Positions 55,358 to 64,000 are shown, numbered from the stretch's first letter. The stretch: 64,000 bases of DNA from Bacteroidota bacterium (GCA_022572355.1 JACZWC010000020.1:1-64000); one strand, 5' to 3'. Translations and numbers: made by a program. The notes: a model not told the origin generated them from the sequence alone.

Positions 55358-55990
55358 ATGGGAAAAAAGTACTTCGGCGATTTATGTATAGATGATGCCC
55401 ACATCTCCATCTTTGGTTCTGGTAATTCTATCAATGATATTTCTGAAAAGGAGATAATGGAAATTAAAAATAAGAGCTTCCTTATTACCCTTAACTATGC
55501 GCCCGTAAAGATTTCGGGACACATGAACATGTGGTCTGACAAGCATGTAAGTGACTGGATGAATAACTATTACCGGAACAAGGAAAAGACCACATTGTTC
55601 TTAGCAAGGGAGCGATCAATGCGTAATGAAAAGTTGCCGCTGTTTCATTTGGTGGACTATTGGTTTAATGAAAAAAGTGAGCGGTTAAAAGGCAATTATA
55701 CTATAGTATGGCTGTTACAACTTTTAGAGAAATATTTTCCTGATAAAAAGGTGCTCTTATTTGGGCTGGATATGAACGGCATTAGCAACGACCGGGCAAA
55801 ATGGTACGATGACCATTTAGATTTTGACAAATTGCATAGAGGTAAGACCTTCAAGATACAGCATAAGCTTAACCAATGTGCGCGACAATTGGATAATTAC
55901 ATTAGGCAAAAGGACAAATTCATCAATTGTAATTTGAATAGCCATTACAATGGGTTTGAGAGAAAACACTGGAAAGAGTTATTGAATTGA
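55358..55990 (+). CDS. Rossmann-like enzyme, possibly sialyltransferase/DUF115-like
   Basis: 210 residues. HISIFGSGNSINDIS is a nucleotide-binding start; then ITLNYAPVKISGHMNMWSDKHVSDWM and VLLFGLDMNGISN follow the order found in DUF115 and related sugar-transfer enzymes. Function is inferred from the fold pattern and from the neighbouring glycosyltransferases. It is the first gene of the cluster; the next gene overlaps its end (TTGA). Confidence 0.6.
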   Translation: MGKKYFGDLCIDDAHISIFGSGNSINDISEKEIMEIKNKSFLITLNYAPVKISGHMNMWSDKHVSDWMNNYYRNKEKTTLFLARERSMRNEKLPLFHLVDYWFNEKSERLKGNYTIVWLLQLLEKYFPDKKVLLFGLDMNGISNDRAKWYDDHLDFDKLHRGKTFKIQHKLNQCARQLDNYIRQKDKFINCNLNSHYNGFERKHWKELLN

Positions 55991-56580
55991 GCTTCATAGT
56001 TACTTCATTCTACACTGAGAATACCCCTTATAAAAAGGAGGTGTTGAGATTAATCCAGTCTGCCCGGAAATTCAATATAAAGTTCCATGTAAAGTCTGTG
56101 GTGTCCCTGGGGTCGTGGGAAAAGAACTGTCAATATAAGGCTATTCATATCCTGGAAACCTTGAACAAGTTTGATGAAAACATACTTTGGGTAGATGCTG
56201 ATGCCATATTCCTGAGTTATCCAGAACTATTCGATCAAATGGACTGCGATATTGCATATCATTACCTTGAACACCGAAAGGAAATACTAAGTGGTACCCT
56301 GTTTCTGAGGAATAATGAAAAGGTGAAGGGATTGGTTGAGAAGTGGATAGAGATTAATAGCACAAATAACCTTTGGGATCAAAGGAATCTGCAAACTGCT
56401 ATGGAGGCAGATGGTTCATTGGTAAACTACCGTTTACCTGCGGAATACTGCAGGATATACGATAATAAATATCAACATCTATCAGCCGAACCCATAATTG
56501 TACACTATCAGGCATCAAGGCGCTTCAAAAAACAAATTAACAGGGGAATCAGCAACGGGGCATGGAGGGCTGCTGTATGA
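55987..56580 (+). CDS. Glycosyltransferase, GT-A fold with DAD motif
   Basis: 197 residues; starts with TTG inside the stop of the preceding gene. FIVTSFYTENTPYKKEVLRL is the first strand and helix of a GT-A fold; ILWVDADAIFLSYPELFDQM holds the metal-binding DxD. It also has a fitting C-terminal VHYQASRRFK, which often contains the last catalytic His. Substrate unknown. Confidence 0.75.
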   Translation: MSFIVTSFYTENTPYKKEVLRLIQSARKFNIKFHVKSVVSLGSWEKNCQYKAIHILETLNKFDENILWVDADAIFLSYPELFDQMDCDIAYHYLEHRKEILSGTLFLRNNEKVKGLVEKWIEINSTNNLWDQRNLQTAMEADGSLVNYRLPAEYCRIYDNKYQHLSAEPIIVHYQASRRFKKQINRGISNGAWRAAV

Positions 56581-56602
56581 TTTTGAATTTTAATATTGAT
56601 TA

Positions 56603-57442
56603 ATGAGTATTACTGAGATTGTTTTTCCAGCCAATAACAATTACCGTTATTATAATATGCATTACCGGTACGTAATGAACTCCATTGCCTCGGCGGAGAT
56701 TGAATGCGTACTGAACAATACAGTTAAACAAATAGGGGCAACTGCATTTGAAATATTCGTTGATGGCCAGCTAGTGTTAATTGATTTTTCGGACTTTCCC
56801 GAAGTTCTACCCAATTGTGGTGACTATCCTTATTACTTCAAGTTTCATTTTTCAGAGGACAAGCATGAGCAATTGGATAATGTTTTTCCTTTTGCCCCGA
56901 TCAGCTTTGATGACTGGAATCAGTACGTTCATTTGAAAGGTGAGATATGCTATTCTGCCAATAATGATACTATTTTAAACAACCAGCGGCCCTATGCCGG
57001 TGCACGTGAGAGAAGGAAAAAAGTTCAGCATATGTTGACATCTCATTGCAGGAACAACGTAGACACCTCGATTACCAGCCAGGAGTCATTCTGGTGGAAA
57101 ATCAACAATTGCCTGGTCTCGGTTTGTGTGCCTGGGGCGAGAAACGACATGCTTGACAGGGGCCAGTTTCAATATATGGCCTTTGGTTGTTGTACTATTT
57201 CGCCTAAACTGTTAACCATTCTACCATATTATGAAAAGTTAGTGCCAGGCGTTCATTATATCCAATGTGATGATAACTATTCCGATCTGATTGACAAAAT
57301 AGAATGGTGTAAAGAGAATCGGGAAGCTTGCGTGAAAATAGGTAAGAACGCAAAACATCTTTTCAAAGAAACTTCTACTCCTGAACAATTATGGGGTATA
57401 ATAAATGAAACCCTTATATGTGCGACAAGGTCAGTGTACTAA
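56603..57442 (+). CDS. Glycosyltransferase, GT-B-like C-terminal half
   Basis: 279 residues. The second half (GCCTISPKLLTILPYYEKLVPGVHYIQ, then LIDKIEWCKENREACVKIGKNAKHLFKE) matches the C-terminal end of GT1/GT4-type enzymes with the helix that follows the donor site. The first half is atypical and shorter than in usual GT-B enzymes, so it may be a partial-fold enzyme. It overlaps the next gene by 25 bp. Confidence 0.65.
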   Translation: MSITEIVFPANNNYRYYNMHYRYVMNSIASAEIECVLNNTVKQIGATAFEIFVDGQLVLIDFSDFPEVLPNCGDYPYYFKFHFSEDKHEQLDNVFPFAPISFDDWNQYVHLKGEICYSANNDTILNNQRPYAGARERRKKVQHMLTSHCRNNVDTSITSQESFWWKINNCLVSVCVPGARNDMLDRGQFQYMAFGCCTISPKLLTILPYYEKLVPGVHYIQCDDNYSDLIDKIEWCKENREACVKIGKNAKHLFKETSTPEQLWGIINETLICATRSVY

Positions 57443-58098
57443 TACCTGCTTATAATAGGAGTCGGTTCATAGGAGAATGCATTGAAAGCATTTTAAGACA
57501 AACTTATAATAACATAGAGATTATTGTTTACGACGACGGCAGCACTGACAACACTGTTAACATTGCAAGGTCATTTGGAAACATAAACGTAATCGAGGGT
57601 AACAAAAACATGGGGGTTAGCTACGCAAGAAATAGGTTATTGGAAATATGTAATACCGAATATGCCGCTTGGCATGATAGCGATGATGTTTCGAATGTTT
57701 ATCGAATAGAAGAACAATATTATGCGATAAAAAACACTGAAAAGGCCCTTTGCTATTGTAATTGGCAATTTGAGAGGCATTCGATTCGAAGTGATTGGCA
57801 TGCACAGCAGCCTGTAAGTCCTGAGAACGAGAGCAAGTGCATGGGAAGTAGCTTTATCAATGTAAAGCTGGCTAGAAAAGTTCCATTCGAAGAAGCCATT
57901 ACTATGGGGGGCGAAGATTTGATCTGGAGAAGGGCAATGGAGCAGAAATATAGAGGGTTTGTTTTGGTGCGTAAAATGCTATACCACGTGCGATTGCACA
58001 ACCAGCGAATCAGTACGTGGAAAAATCAGTCACAAAACAGGGTTGAAAGATTACAGAGTGATCAAGTTTATGAAAAAGCATTAGGCGAATTAGGATGA
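57418..58098 (+). CDS. Glycosyltransferase family 2
   Basis: 226 residues. VSVLIPAYNRSRFIGECIESILRQT, then IEIIVYDDGSTDNTVNIA and YAAWHDSDDV are the donor-binding motifs of GT2; GGEDLIWRRAMEQ contains the ED of the catalytic base. It adds a sugar from a nucleotide donor to a glycan. ATGA overlap with the next gene. Confidence 0.9.
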   Translation: MCDKVSVLIPAYNRSRFIGECIESILRQTYNNIEIIVYDDGSTDNTVNIARSFGNINVIEGNKNMGVSYARNRLLEICNTEYAAWHDSDDVSNVYRIEEQYYAIKNTEKALCYCNWQFERHSIRSDWHAQQPVSPENESKCMGSSFINVKLARKVPFEEAITMGGEDLIWRRAMEQKYRGFVLVRKMLYHVRLHNQRISTWKNQSQNRVERLQSDQVYEKALGELG

Positions 58099-58769
58099 AG
58101 AGGGACAAAAAAATCTCTATTTGCATTACAGTAAAGAACAGGTCGAAGTTTCCTCTTGGAAACAACCAATACCTTTACTTGTTTCCCCGTTGCGTGGAAT
58201 CTATTACTAATGCGATCCAGGTTAAGGATAATATCGAGATTGTAATCAGTGATTGGCATTCTACAGATTGGCCCCTGGAAGAATGGATAGATGCAAAGCT
58301 GAGTAGCATCCCTTATAAGATTATTAAGGTAGAAGGACGCTTTCACAGGGGAACGGGTCGCAATGTTGCTGCGGACAATGCGGATGGTGATTATTTGTGG
58401 TTCATAGATGCCGACATGATTATTAACCGGCGGATATTTCAAAATGGTCTAGCTTGTGTGCGAAATAATAAAGCCTACTTTCCCAGTTGCTTTTATTTCT
58501 TAAATCCTGGACACACTAAAGGTTTCTGGTGCGGGGGAAAGGGAAATTGCATGTTGACAAGGGAAATGTATTTAAAAATTGGCAAATGGCCCTGCCCACC
58601 ACAATACAATCGTCCATATCATGAAGACATAAGATTTTTTAAATCATTTGAAAGAAGCGGATTTGAAGTAGTTACCGAAAAGGTTAATGGTTATTTACAT
58701 CAGTACCATCCGGGTATGTCGGTTGATGAGATATTTACCACATACAAAGAACTGGTCGAGGTAGCTTAA
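58095..58769 (+). CDS. Glycosyltransferase family 2
   Basis: 224 residues. ISICITVKNRSKF, then IEIVISDWHSTDWPLEEW, GTGRNVAADNADGDYLWFIDADM and a later YHEDIRFFKSFE fit GT2, with DAD and the ED base. It is the second GT2 enzyme in a row and may act in the same glycan. Confidence 0.85.
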   Translation: MKRDKKISICITVKNRSKFPLGNNQYLYLFPRCVESITNAIQVKDNIEIVISDWHSTDWPLEEWIDAKLSSIPYKIIKVEGRFHRGTGRNVAADNADGDYLWFIDADMIINRRIFQNGLACVRNNKAYFPSCFYFLNPGHTKGFWCGGKGNCMLTREMYLKIGKWPCPPQYNRPYHEDIRFFKSFERSGFEVVTEKVNGYLHQYHPGMSVDEIFTTYKELVEVA

Positions 58770-58783
58770 AACCGAAAATTGAA

Positions 58784-59422
58784 ATGGTTAGATTATTTAT
58801 CAATTACTTTAATAACTCCAACCCGCACAGGCAGCAGGAGTATTTAGAATGCTTAAGCAAAAATTTAAGTAATCCTCACCTTAACGAAATAATTCTGCTT
58901 CTTGAAAATAAGATTCAGGATAAAATATTAAATAATGAAAAAATAAAGAAAGAATATACTAACAAACGTCCCACATTCTCCAATTTTTTTAAGGTTATTA
59001 ATAAATACGCAACCAAAGACGATATTTCCATTATCTCAAATTCTGACATGTATTTTGATGAAACTATCAAGGAAATTAAGCGAATGGACTTAAGAGATAA
59101 AGTTTTGTGTTTAAGTAGATGGGACGTTGATGCCAAAGGTAACGTAAAACTTTTCAATAGAGATGATAGTCAGGATGTCTGGATTTTTAAATCAAAAGTA
59201 GTAAGGGGAGTTGTAGCCGAATTCTGTTTAGGTATTCCAGGCTGTGATAATAAAATTGCATATGAACTTGACAAGGTAGGATACTCAGTTTATAACCCTT
59301 CCAAGTTAGTCAAATGCTATCATTTGCATTTAATTAACATAAGAACATACAAAAGACCTGGGTTGGCCCCTCCGTTTAAAATGATACAGCCAGATTATGG
59401 GAATCTTCTTTTGAAGAATTAA
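58784..59422 (+). CDS. Glycosyltransferase-like protein
   Basis: 212 residues, Lys/Asn-rich with low GC. DISIISNSDMYFDETIKEI resembles the strand before DxD of GT-A folds (here NSDMYFD), and RDKVLCLSRWDVDAKGN follows. The family is not certain. It is 15 bp after the preceding stop. Confidence 0.6.
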   Translation: MVRLFINYFNNSNPHRQQEYLECLSKNLSNPHLNEIILLLENKIQDKILNNEKIKKEYTNKRPTFSNFFKVINKYATKDDISIISNSDMYFDETIKEIKRMDLRDKVLCLSRWDVDAKGNVKLFNRDDSQDVWIFKSKVVRGVVAEFCLGIPGCDNKIAYELDKVGYSVYNPSKLVKCYHLHLINIRTYKRPGLAPPFKMIQPDYGNLLLKN

Positions 59423-59432
59423 ATATGATACG

Positions 59433-60059
59433 ATGAAATTATACACCTTCTATACAGATACACATGAGATATTTCTAAAGGACTTTTTTATACCTTCTCT
59501 TAAAAAAGGTGAATATGATTTGGTAATTGAAAAATTCAACCAAGATTGTCATAATGGTAAGTATATGACTAAGGGCTGGAATAATACCATGAGAAAAAAA
59601 GTCCAGTATATTATCAGGAGTATTGAGGAGTGCTGGGGTAATGTTTTTATACATTCCGATTGTGATGTGCAGTTTTTTAAACCAAGTAAACAGTATTTCA
59701 TCTCCGAAATAAAAAATTATGATATAGTACTTCAAGATGATGTTGTGTGTTATTGCGCTGGATTTTTCGTTTGTAGAGCAAATGGGAAAACGCTAAGATT
59801 ATTTAATTCCGTCTTGGACAATCTAAGTCAATATGATAATGATCAAGATGCTTTGAATAATTATATTAATTCGTTTGAAATAAAACATAAAAAATTTGAT
59901 AACAGGGTGTATACGATAGCAATGGCAATGGGTGGCAGATGGTATGGAGAGGAAGTGGAAATACCCAAAGACATTATTATCCATCATGCTAATTGGACAA
60001 CCGGGATTGATAATAAGATAAAGCTGTTAGAGTATGTAAGAAATAAAGTCGTGAAATAA
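59433..60059 (+). CDS. Nucleotide-diphospho-sugar transferase-like protein
   Basis: 208 residues. MKLYTFYTDTHEIFLKDFF is the start of a GT77/Nucleotid_trans type fold, and NVFIHSDCDVQFFKP holds DCD; DNDQDALNNYI and IIHHANWTTG follow, as in that family. It is the last of seven genes in the cluster, followed by 77 bp and the third DUF4157 gene. Confidence 0.75.
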   Translation: MKLYTFYTDTHEIFLKDFFIPSLKKGEYDLVIEKFNQDCHNGKYMTKGWNNTMRKKVQYIIRSIEECWGNVFIHSDCDVQFFKPSKQYFISEIKNYDIVLQDDVVCYCAGFFVCRANGKTLRLFNSVLDNLSQYDNDQDALNNYINSFEIKHKKFDNRVYTIAMAMGGRWYGEEVEIPKDIIIHHANWTTGIDNKIKLLEYVRNKVVK

Positions 60060-60136
60060 TGATGAAACAGGTTAGAATGAACCCAAATTACCAATTTGTA
60101 AGTTAAAAAATAAAACTGTTGTAGTAAGTCGAAAAA

Positions 60137-62383
60137 ATGTTTACCTCCAAACTGAAACCCGAACGCTCGGACAGGCCGTTGCACTTTGCGGACAAATTCC
60201 CAGTTCAGCCCAAACTCAAAATAAACGACGCCAATGATGAGCAGGAGAGAGAGGCCGACGCTGTGGCTGACAATGTGATGATGATGCCTGAAACGACCGG
60301 GGAACCACCTGTCGGGTTGATGCCTTCTTCTGTAAATCCCAGTATTCAATTAATGCCAGATTCGACCCAGCCACCAATACAGCTCATGCCCCAAACAATG
60401 GCGCCGGCTATACAACTGATGCCCGAAATGCAAGAAAACGAAATGATGGGTTATGAAGAAGAGAAAGTACAGATGATGCAAGAAGAGGACGAGAAGGAAG
60501 TACAGATGAAATGTGAAAAATGCGCAGAGGAAGAAAAAGGATTAATACAAAAGAAACCTATTATACAAAGATCAGGGGATGGCAAGACCTATGCTTCTCC
60601 TGCACTTGCTAATCGCCTCAACAGCATGGAGGGACAAGGACAGTCTTTACCCAATAAAACCCAACGGGAAATGAGTGGCAAAATGGGTGCGGATTTCAGT
60701 GAGGTGAAAATTCATACTGATGACACTGCTATTAAAATGAGCCGAGAGCTGAGCGCTAAAGCATTTACCCACGGCCATGATATTTATTTCAACAAAGGGC
60801 AATACAATCCCGCTGATAACACTGGCAAGCACCTGTTGGCACATGAGTTGACGCATTCAATACAGCAAAGTGGAAGAAATCAGATTCAACGGGTTCCTAC
60901 AGATACACCCAATCTTAACAGATTGCGGGAACTTCTTCAAGATGATAGTGAAAGTGAAGCCATTACCTTAATAGGGCAACTAAGCAATGATGAGGTAATA
61001 GCTATGTTTGACAGTCGCGAATTCAAGGAGCTTGCAATAAGCGCTTTTAATAACGAAGAAATGTATCGTGCTATGAGGGCCGCCGGAAGAGACCTTTATA
61101 AAAATTTGGAATGGATGTTTGATGAAGGAACCAGCTGGGAATATGTAGAGGTTCTTATTAACAGTGTCCCGTCAGGTAGGGATAGAGTAAGAGCGGATAA
61201 TTGGATGAAAGAACAATTTATCGGTGTCTGTGACAATGAAGAGATGGCAGAAGCGGTTGACCTGCTCGGTGGAACTTTGCTTCAAAAGTTGACCTGGATG
61301 AAAGCTGAAGGTTCCAGCTGGGACCTAATAGAGGCAAAACTACTGGCTACTGCCGATGCTGCACAGAAGCTAGCACTTTACGCAAGTGCTGATATGGAGG
61401 AGTTCTTTGTTAGCGAATGCAACAATGAAGAGATGGCAGAAGCGGTTGACCTACTTGGTGGAACTTTGCTTCAAAAGTTGACATGGATGAAAGTCGAAGG
61501 CTCAAGCTGGGAACTGGTTAAACCTAAAATAATAGCGGCTCCACAAGCAGAAAGGGATGTGTTGAAAACTAACGACTGGAGGGATTTCTTTGTTTCTATT
61601 TGTACCAACGTAACGATGGCAGAAGCGGTTGATACATTAAATTTTGACTTGAAAACCAAATTAGAATGGATGATAGCTGAGGGGACCAGTTACGATTTGG
61701 TTAAGCCTAAAATACTTGCTGCACCAGCTCCTGAAAAGGCCGCTGTTCTTGCCGATCATACACTGCTGAGAGCTATACAAAACGAATTCAACTGGAATAA
61801 TTTTGCAAGAACTGTAGAATTGTTAGGAAGAAATGCCCCAACAGGAGCTGCAATGATTGGAAATGCCACAGTTCAGGCTGCATTGGCAACTGCCTGGGCT
61901 GCGTCAGCTGCGGCTATAACTATATGGAATCGTCATGATCCTCTTCACCCTGGTCATCCTTGTAATCCTCCTCCAGGTGCACCACCTGTACCAGGAGTTG
62001 GGCATGAAGAAGGTGGATTCATTTACATGAACCTTATAACGGGTACCTTTTCATCACAAGCTATAGCTCCTGGGGGACAAGCAGATCTTACCTTAAGCAA
62101 TCCTGCCGAAGTAACAGACTCTATTGTTGTTGGCGGATATCACACACACCCAAACGTAGGACCTTGTTGGGGAGCACCCCTTGCAAGTACTGACGACATA
62201 GCTTGGACCGTGAGTAATGGTGTACCATTGCTTTTACGAGGAGCTTTCCCGGTAGTGGCTACAACATCTGATGTTTCTACGGGAGCCGCAAGACTTCATT
62301 TAGCTGGAAACAGAGGAGTGCCTGGTGCTGCAGGAGGGCTTGCGCCACAAGCTACAAAAGACGGTAATTATGATGAAATATAA
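60137..62383 (+). CDS. DUF4157 protein with helical repeats and JAMM-type protease end
   Basis: 748 residues. N-terminal acidic motif (LKINDANDEQEREAD), five 'LMP' motifs (~60-105), a CEKC pair, DUF4157 (~165-245) with HELTHSIQQ (~237), then at least three ~62-residue helical repeats (~290-540; AEAVDLLGGTLLQKLTWM in each), and a C-terminal domain with a JAMM-like signature: E in GHEEGG (~624), GYHTHPN (H669, H671), and LASTDDIAW (S684, D687). JAMM/DUF4329 domains are zinc proteases or toxins. The spacing between the His pair and S/D is longer than usual. Probable third cargo protein; the following lipoprotein is a candidate immunity gene. Confidence 0.8.
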   Translation: MFTSKLKPERSDRPLHFADKFPVQPKLKINDANDEQEREADAVADNVMMMPETTGEPPVGLMPSSVNPSIQLMPDSTQPPIQLMPQTMAPAIQLMPEMQENEMMGYEEEKVQMMQEEDEKEVQMKCEKCAEEEKGLIQKKPIIQRSGDGKTYASPALANRLNSMEGQGQSLPNKTQREMSGKMGADFSEVKIHTDDTAIKMSRELSAKAFTHGHDIYFNKGQYNPADNTGKHLLAHELTHSIQQSGRNQIQRVPTDTPNLNRLRELLQDDSESEAITLIGQLSNDEVIAMFDSREFKELAISAFNNEEMYRAMRAAGRDLYKNLEWMFDEGTSWEYVEVLINSVPSGRDRVRADNWMKEQFIGVCDNEEMAEAVDLLGGTLLQKLTWMKAEGSSWDLIEAKLLATADAAQKLALYASADMEEFFVSECNNEEMAEAVDLLGGTLLQKLTWMKVEGSSWELVKPKIIAAPQAERDVLKTNDWRDFFVSICTNVTMAEAVDTLNFDLKTKLEWMIAEGTSYDLVKPKILAAPAPEKAAVLADHTLLRAIQNEFNWNNFARTVELLGRNAPTGAAMIGNATVQAALATAWAASAAAITIWNRHDPLHPGHPCNPPPGAPPVPGVGHEEGGFIYMNLITGTFSSQAIAPGGQADLTLSNPAEVTDSIVVGGYHTHPNVGPCWGAPLASTDDIAWTVSNGVPLLLRGAFPVVATTSDVSTGAARLHLAGNRGVPGAAGGLAPQATKDGNYDEI
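61050..61725 (+). repeat. Tandem helical repeats inside the third DUF4157 gene
   Basis: About 190-bp units (63, then 61 residues). The units that begin with gagatggcag at 61241 and 61430 are nearly identical in DNA for ~65 bp, so this is a recent duplication; a more diverged unit begins at 61613. Confidence 0.8.
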
Positions 62384-62426
62384 AGAATATTGGGATCTTT
62401 ACAATTAATTATTAGTGCAGTTATTT

Positions 62427-62753
62427 ATGAAAAATATTTTTTACATCATTCCAGTTTTGTTAATCTTATTCTTTGGATGCACTTGTTCTGAGAAAACAAC
62501 CCATTCAACAATCTATGAAAATGATAAGGAGGATATAAAAATGATTAGTAGAAAAAAAGCAAAGGAAATAGCTCATAAAGATGCTTCGAAAATATATCGT
62601 GATCTTACAATTTATAAAATTGAAGCTGTTTTAAAAGATGATAAATGGTATGTGGATTATAAATTTAAAGATCCTAATATGGTAGGTGGCGGTCCTCATT
62701 ATGTTATATCAGCAAAAACAAGTGAGATAATTTCATTTCGGTATGAGCAGTAA
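62427..62753 (+). CDS. Lipoprotein, candidate immunity of the JAMM toxin
   Basis: 108 residues from the ATG at 62427. Signal MKNIFYIIPVLLILFFGC with lipidated Cys at 18 (a second Cys two residues on), a Lys-rich helix, and a C-terminal sheet with DDKWYVDYKFKDPN, GGGPHYVISAKTSEIISF. This ending resembles NTF2-like immunity proteins and PepSY-type domains. It lies 43 bp after the toxin. As an envelope lipoprotein it could protect against a toxin that acts in the periplasm. Confidence 0.65.
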   Translation: MKNIFYIIPVLLILFFGCTCSEKTTHSTIYENDKEDIKMISRKKAKEIAHKDASKIYRDLTIYKIEAVLKDDKWYVDYKFKDPNMVGGGPHYVISAKTSEIISFRYEQ

Positions 62754-63032
62754 TTGTAGGCTTTAACTGCTGGTTTGCGGCATTTAAACTGAAAAAGACC
62801 TGAATCCGATGAACATCGCCATAGAGGTCATGTCAATTAGGGAGCAGGCGTGAAAATATAATATACGGATAACCAATACTTTAAACGTAATTCGTCCCTT
62901 TTTACTCTGAATATTGCAGGGTAAACTGTCCTCAATTAAAATTCAATTTAACTTTATCTTTATATTGGTTAAGTATACCCTGAAAACATTTATACTGTCA
63001 CTCGGGATGGCAAACTCATAAAAACCAATACT

Positions 63033-64000
63033 ATGCAATGCACCAACCCCATCGTGCAGCTGATCAAAAACAACAAGATCGCTTCTACTTTAAAGAAGGG
63101 CTCCAGATCAAAAGTGAGCATCAGGGCCCTTCAGACCTTGCTTCATGAGCTGGGGTTCGGCGAAGAACTCAGTTGGCAGAAATATGGGGCTGATGGAGAT
63201 TATGGCAATGCCACTGTAAAGGCCGTGAGTTCTTTTAAGCGGAGAAATGGGTTAAAGGCTAGTGGGCGTAGTGTAAGCATTCAGGTAGCCAAGGTGCTGC
63301 TGACCCGGTTCGATAGCCTCGACGAATTGCAGCAACTCAACAACGACCTGAGGGGAAACAGAATTGGGGGGGCTTATTATAGAGGATCAAAAGACAAAAA
63401 TGCCATAGCCGCTTTGCAAACCCTGCTCAACGATCTGGGATTTGGAAAGCAATTGAAGTGGAGCAAATATCGCAATGATGGAGATTATGGCAATGCAACC
63501 GTTTCTGCACTCAGTGCGTTTGCAAAAAAGAGCGGTATCTCAACCTCTGGATCAAAGCTCAGTAAAAAACTGGCACAATTGATTATTAGCAAACTCAAAG
63601 TGCGTTATGGTGATGGTTGGAGAACAACCGGAAAGACGGCAGCTAAAATTCCTGTAAGATGTGCATTGTCCACTTTTACCGGTAGTAATTTTGTGGGTAA
63701 GAAAGTAGTAGCGGACAATCGCTTTCTTCCTGCCCTGAAACGGATCAATGGGTTTGCGAAGAAACATGACGTTTTAGTACATGTTACAAGCTCGTTCCGT
63801 ACCACAACCAATGTAAAGGGGGCGATTGTTACGCCGGCGAGAATGTCAAATCACCTGGCAGGCCACGCCATTGATATGAATTTGAGGTATGGACCTAACC
63901 ACGCCAATTGGTGCAACTCGGCTTGTCTAAGGAAGAGAACCCTTCCGGCGCCGGTTAAAGGCTTTATAGGTGCCATCAGAAAAGATGCAGGACTGCGTTG
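63033..64000 (+). CDS. Peptidoglycan-binding M15 peptidase, 3'-truncated
   Basis: The frame from the ATG at 63033 is open to the end of the window (322 codons). Two peptidoglycan-binding-like repeats can be seen: ALQTLLHELGFGEELSWQKY and ALQTLLNDLGFGKQLKWSKY, each followed by GDYGNATVxA. Then comes an M15-type (VanY/D,D-carboxypeptidase) domain with SSFRTTTN and SNHLAGHAIDMN, which has the HxxxHAxD zinc ligands. The catalytic Glu/His of the end would be beyond the window. No signal peptide, as expected for an enzyme delivered or released by a particle. It may cut peptidoglycan for release or delivery. Confidence 0.85.
   Translation, partial: MQCTNPIVQLIKNNKIASTLKKGSRSKVSIRALQTLLHELGFGEELSWQKYGADGDYGNATVKAVSSFKRRNGLKASGRSVSIQVAKVLLTRFDSLDELQQLNNDLRGNRIGGAYYRGSKDKNAIAALQTLLNDLGFGKQLKWSKYRNDGDYGNATVSALSAFAKKSGISTSGSKLSKKLAQLIISKLKVRYGDGWRTTGKTAAKIPVRCALSTFTGSNFVGKKVVADNRFLPALKRINGFAKKHDVLVHVTSSFRTTTNVKGAIVTPARMSNHLAGHAIDMNLRYGPNHANWCNSACLRKRTLPAPVKGFIGAIRKDAGLR

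Noticed and set aside
1..64000. CRISPR arrays, tRNA or rRNA genes, insertion sequences, integrases
   Set aside because: None could be seen on either strand.

Overview
The window looks like a chromosomal stretch of a Bacteroidota bacterium, most likely a marine or soil Cytophagales-type organism. The evidence is a Bacteroidota-style promoter (TAnnTTTG -7 box) at 13727-13734, mostly weak Shine-Dalgarno sites, many lipoproteins with a Cys close behind the signal peptide, and a contractile injection locus in the gene order typical of this phylum. I see no rRNA, tRNA, CRISPR array or insertion sequence.

Layout. (1) 1-2.4 kb: an unassigned protein cut by the window edge, a regulator-like protein joining a sigma-region-4-like helix-turn-helix to an RNA polymerase alpha-CTD-like domain, and small genes. 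(2) 2.1-13.5 kb, minus strand: an accessory block. Its core is a tight operon (8697 down to about 2571) with a coiled-coil membrane protein, a lipoprotein with a von Willebrand A-like core, a Lys/Glu-rich secreted protein with an OmpA-like C-terminus and small membrane proteins. Beyond it lie a gene broken at a G9 tract, a Cys-rich lipoprotein, a trypsin-like protease and a patatin-like lipase. Five upstream regions here share one leader motif. (3) 13.7-21.9 kb, plus strand: an oligopeptide ABC importer (binding lipoprotein and two permeases, no ATPase) between two related helical-repeat proteins. (4) 22-30.5 kb: two large DUF4157 toxins, one with a nuclease end and one with a polysaccharide deacetylase end, each with an adjacent candidate immunity gene. 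(5) 30.5-54.9 kb, minus strand: a complete extracellular contractile injection system (eCIS) operon. In transcription order it encodes the cap, an unassigned protein, sheath, two tube proteins, DUF5908, LysM adaptor, VgrG spike, PAAR tip, gp25, two very large baseplate proteins, a cadherin-repeat protein, the tape measure and an AAA+ ATPase. (6) 55.3-60.1 kb, plus strand: seven overlapping glycosyltransferase-like genes. (7) 60.1-64 kb: a third DUF4157 protein ending in a JAMM-type metalloprotease domain, a lipoprotein candidate immunity protein, and a peptidoglycan-binding M15 peptidase cut by the window edge.

How it fits together: the eCIS operon builds a phage-tail-like particle. The three DUF4157 proteins are probably its cargo. 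They share an N-terminal address region (an acidic motif, repeated 'MP' motifs and a DUF4157 domain with HELTH) and differ completely in their C-terminal enzyme. The neighbouring small genes look like cognate immunity proteins. The peptidoglycan hydrolase could help particle release. The glycosyltransferases may modify the cell surface or the particle. The most unusual elements are the cadherin-repeat protein where a tail fibre would be expected, the repeat-expanded baseplate protein, the deacetylase/LRR-lipoprotein and JAMM/lipoprotein pairs, and the undescribed vWA/OmpA-like envelope operon.
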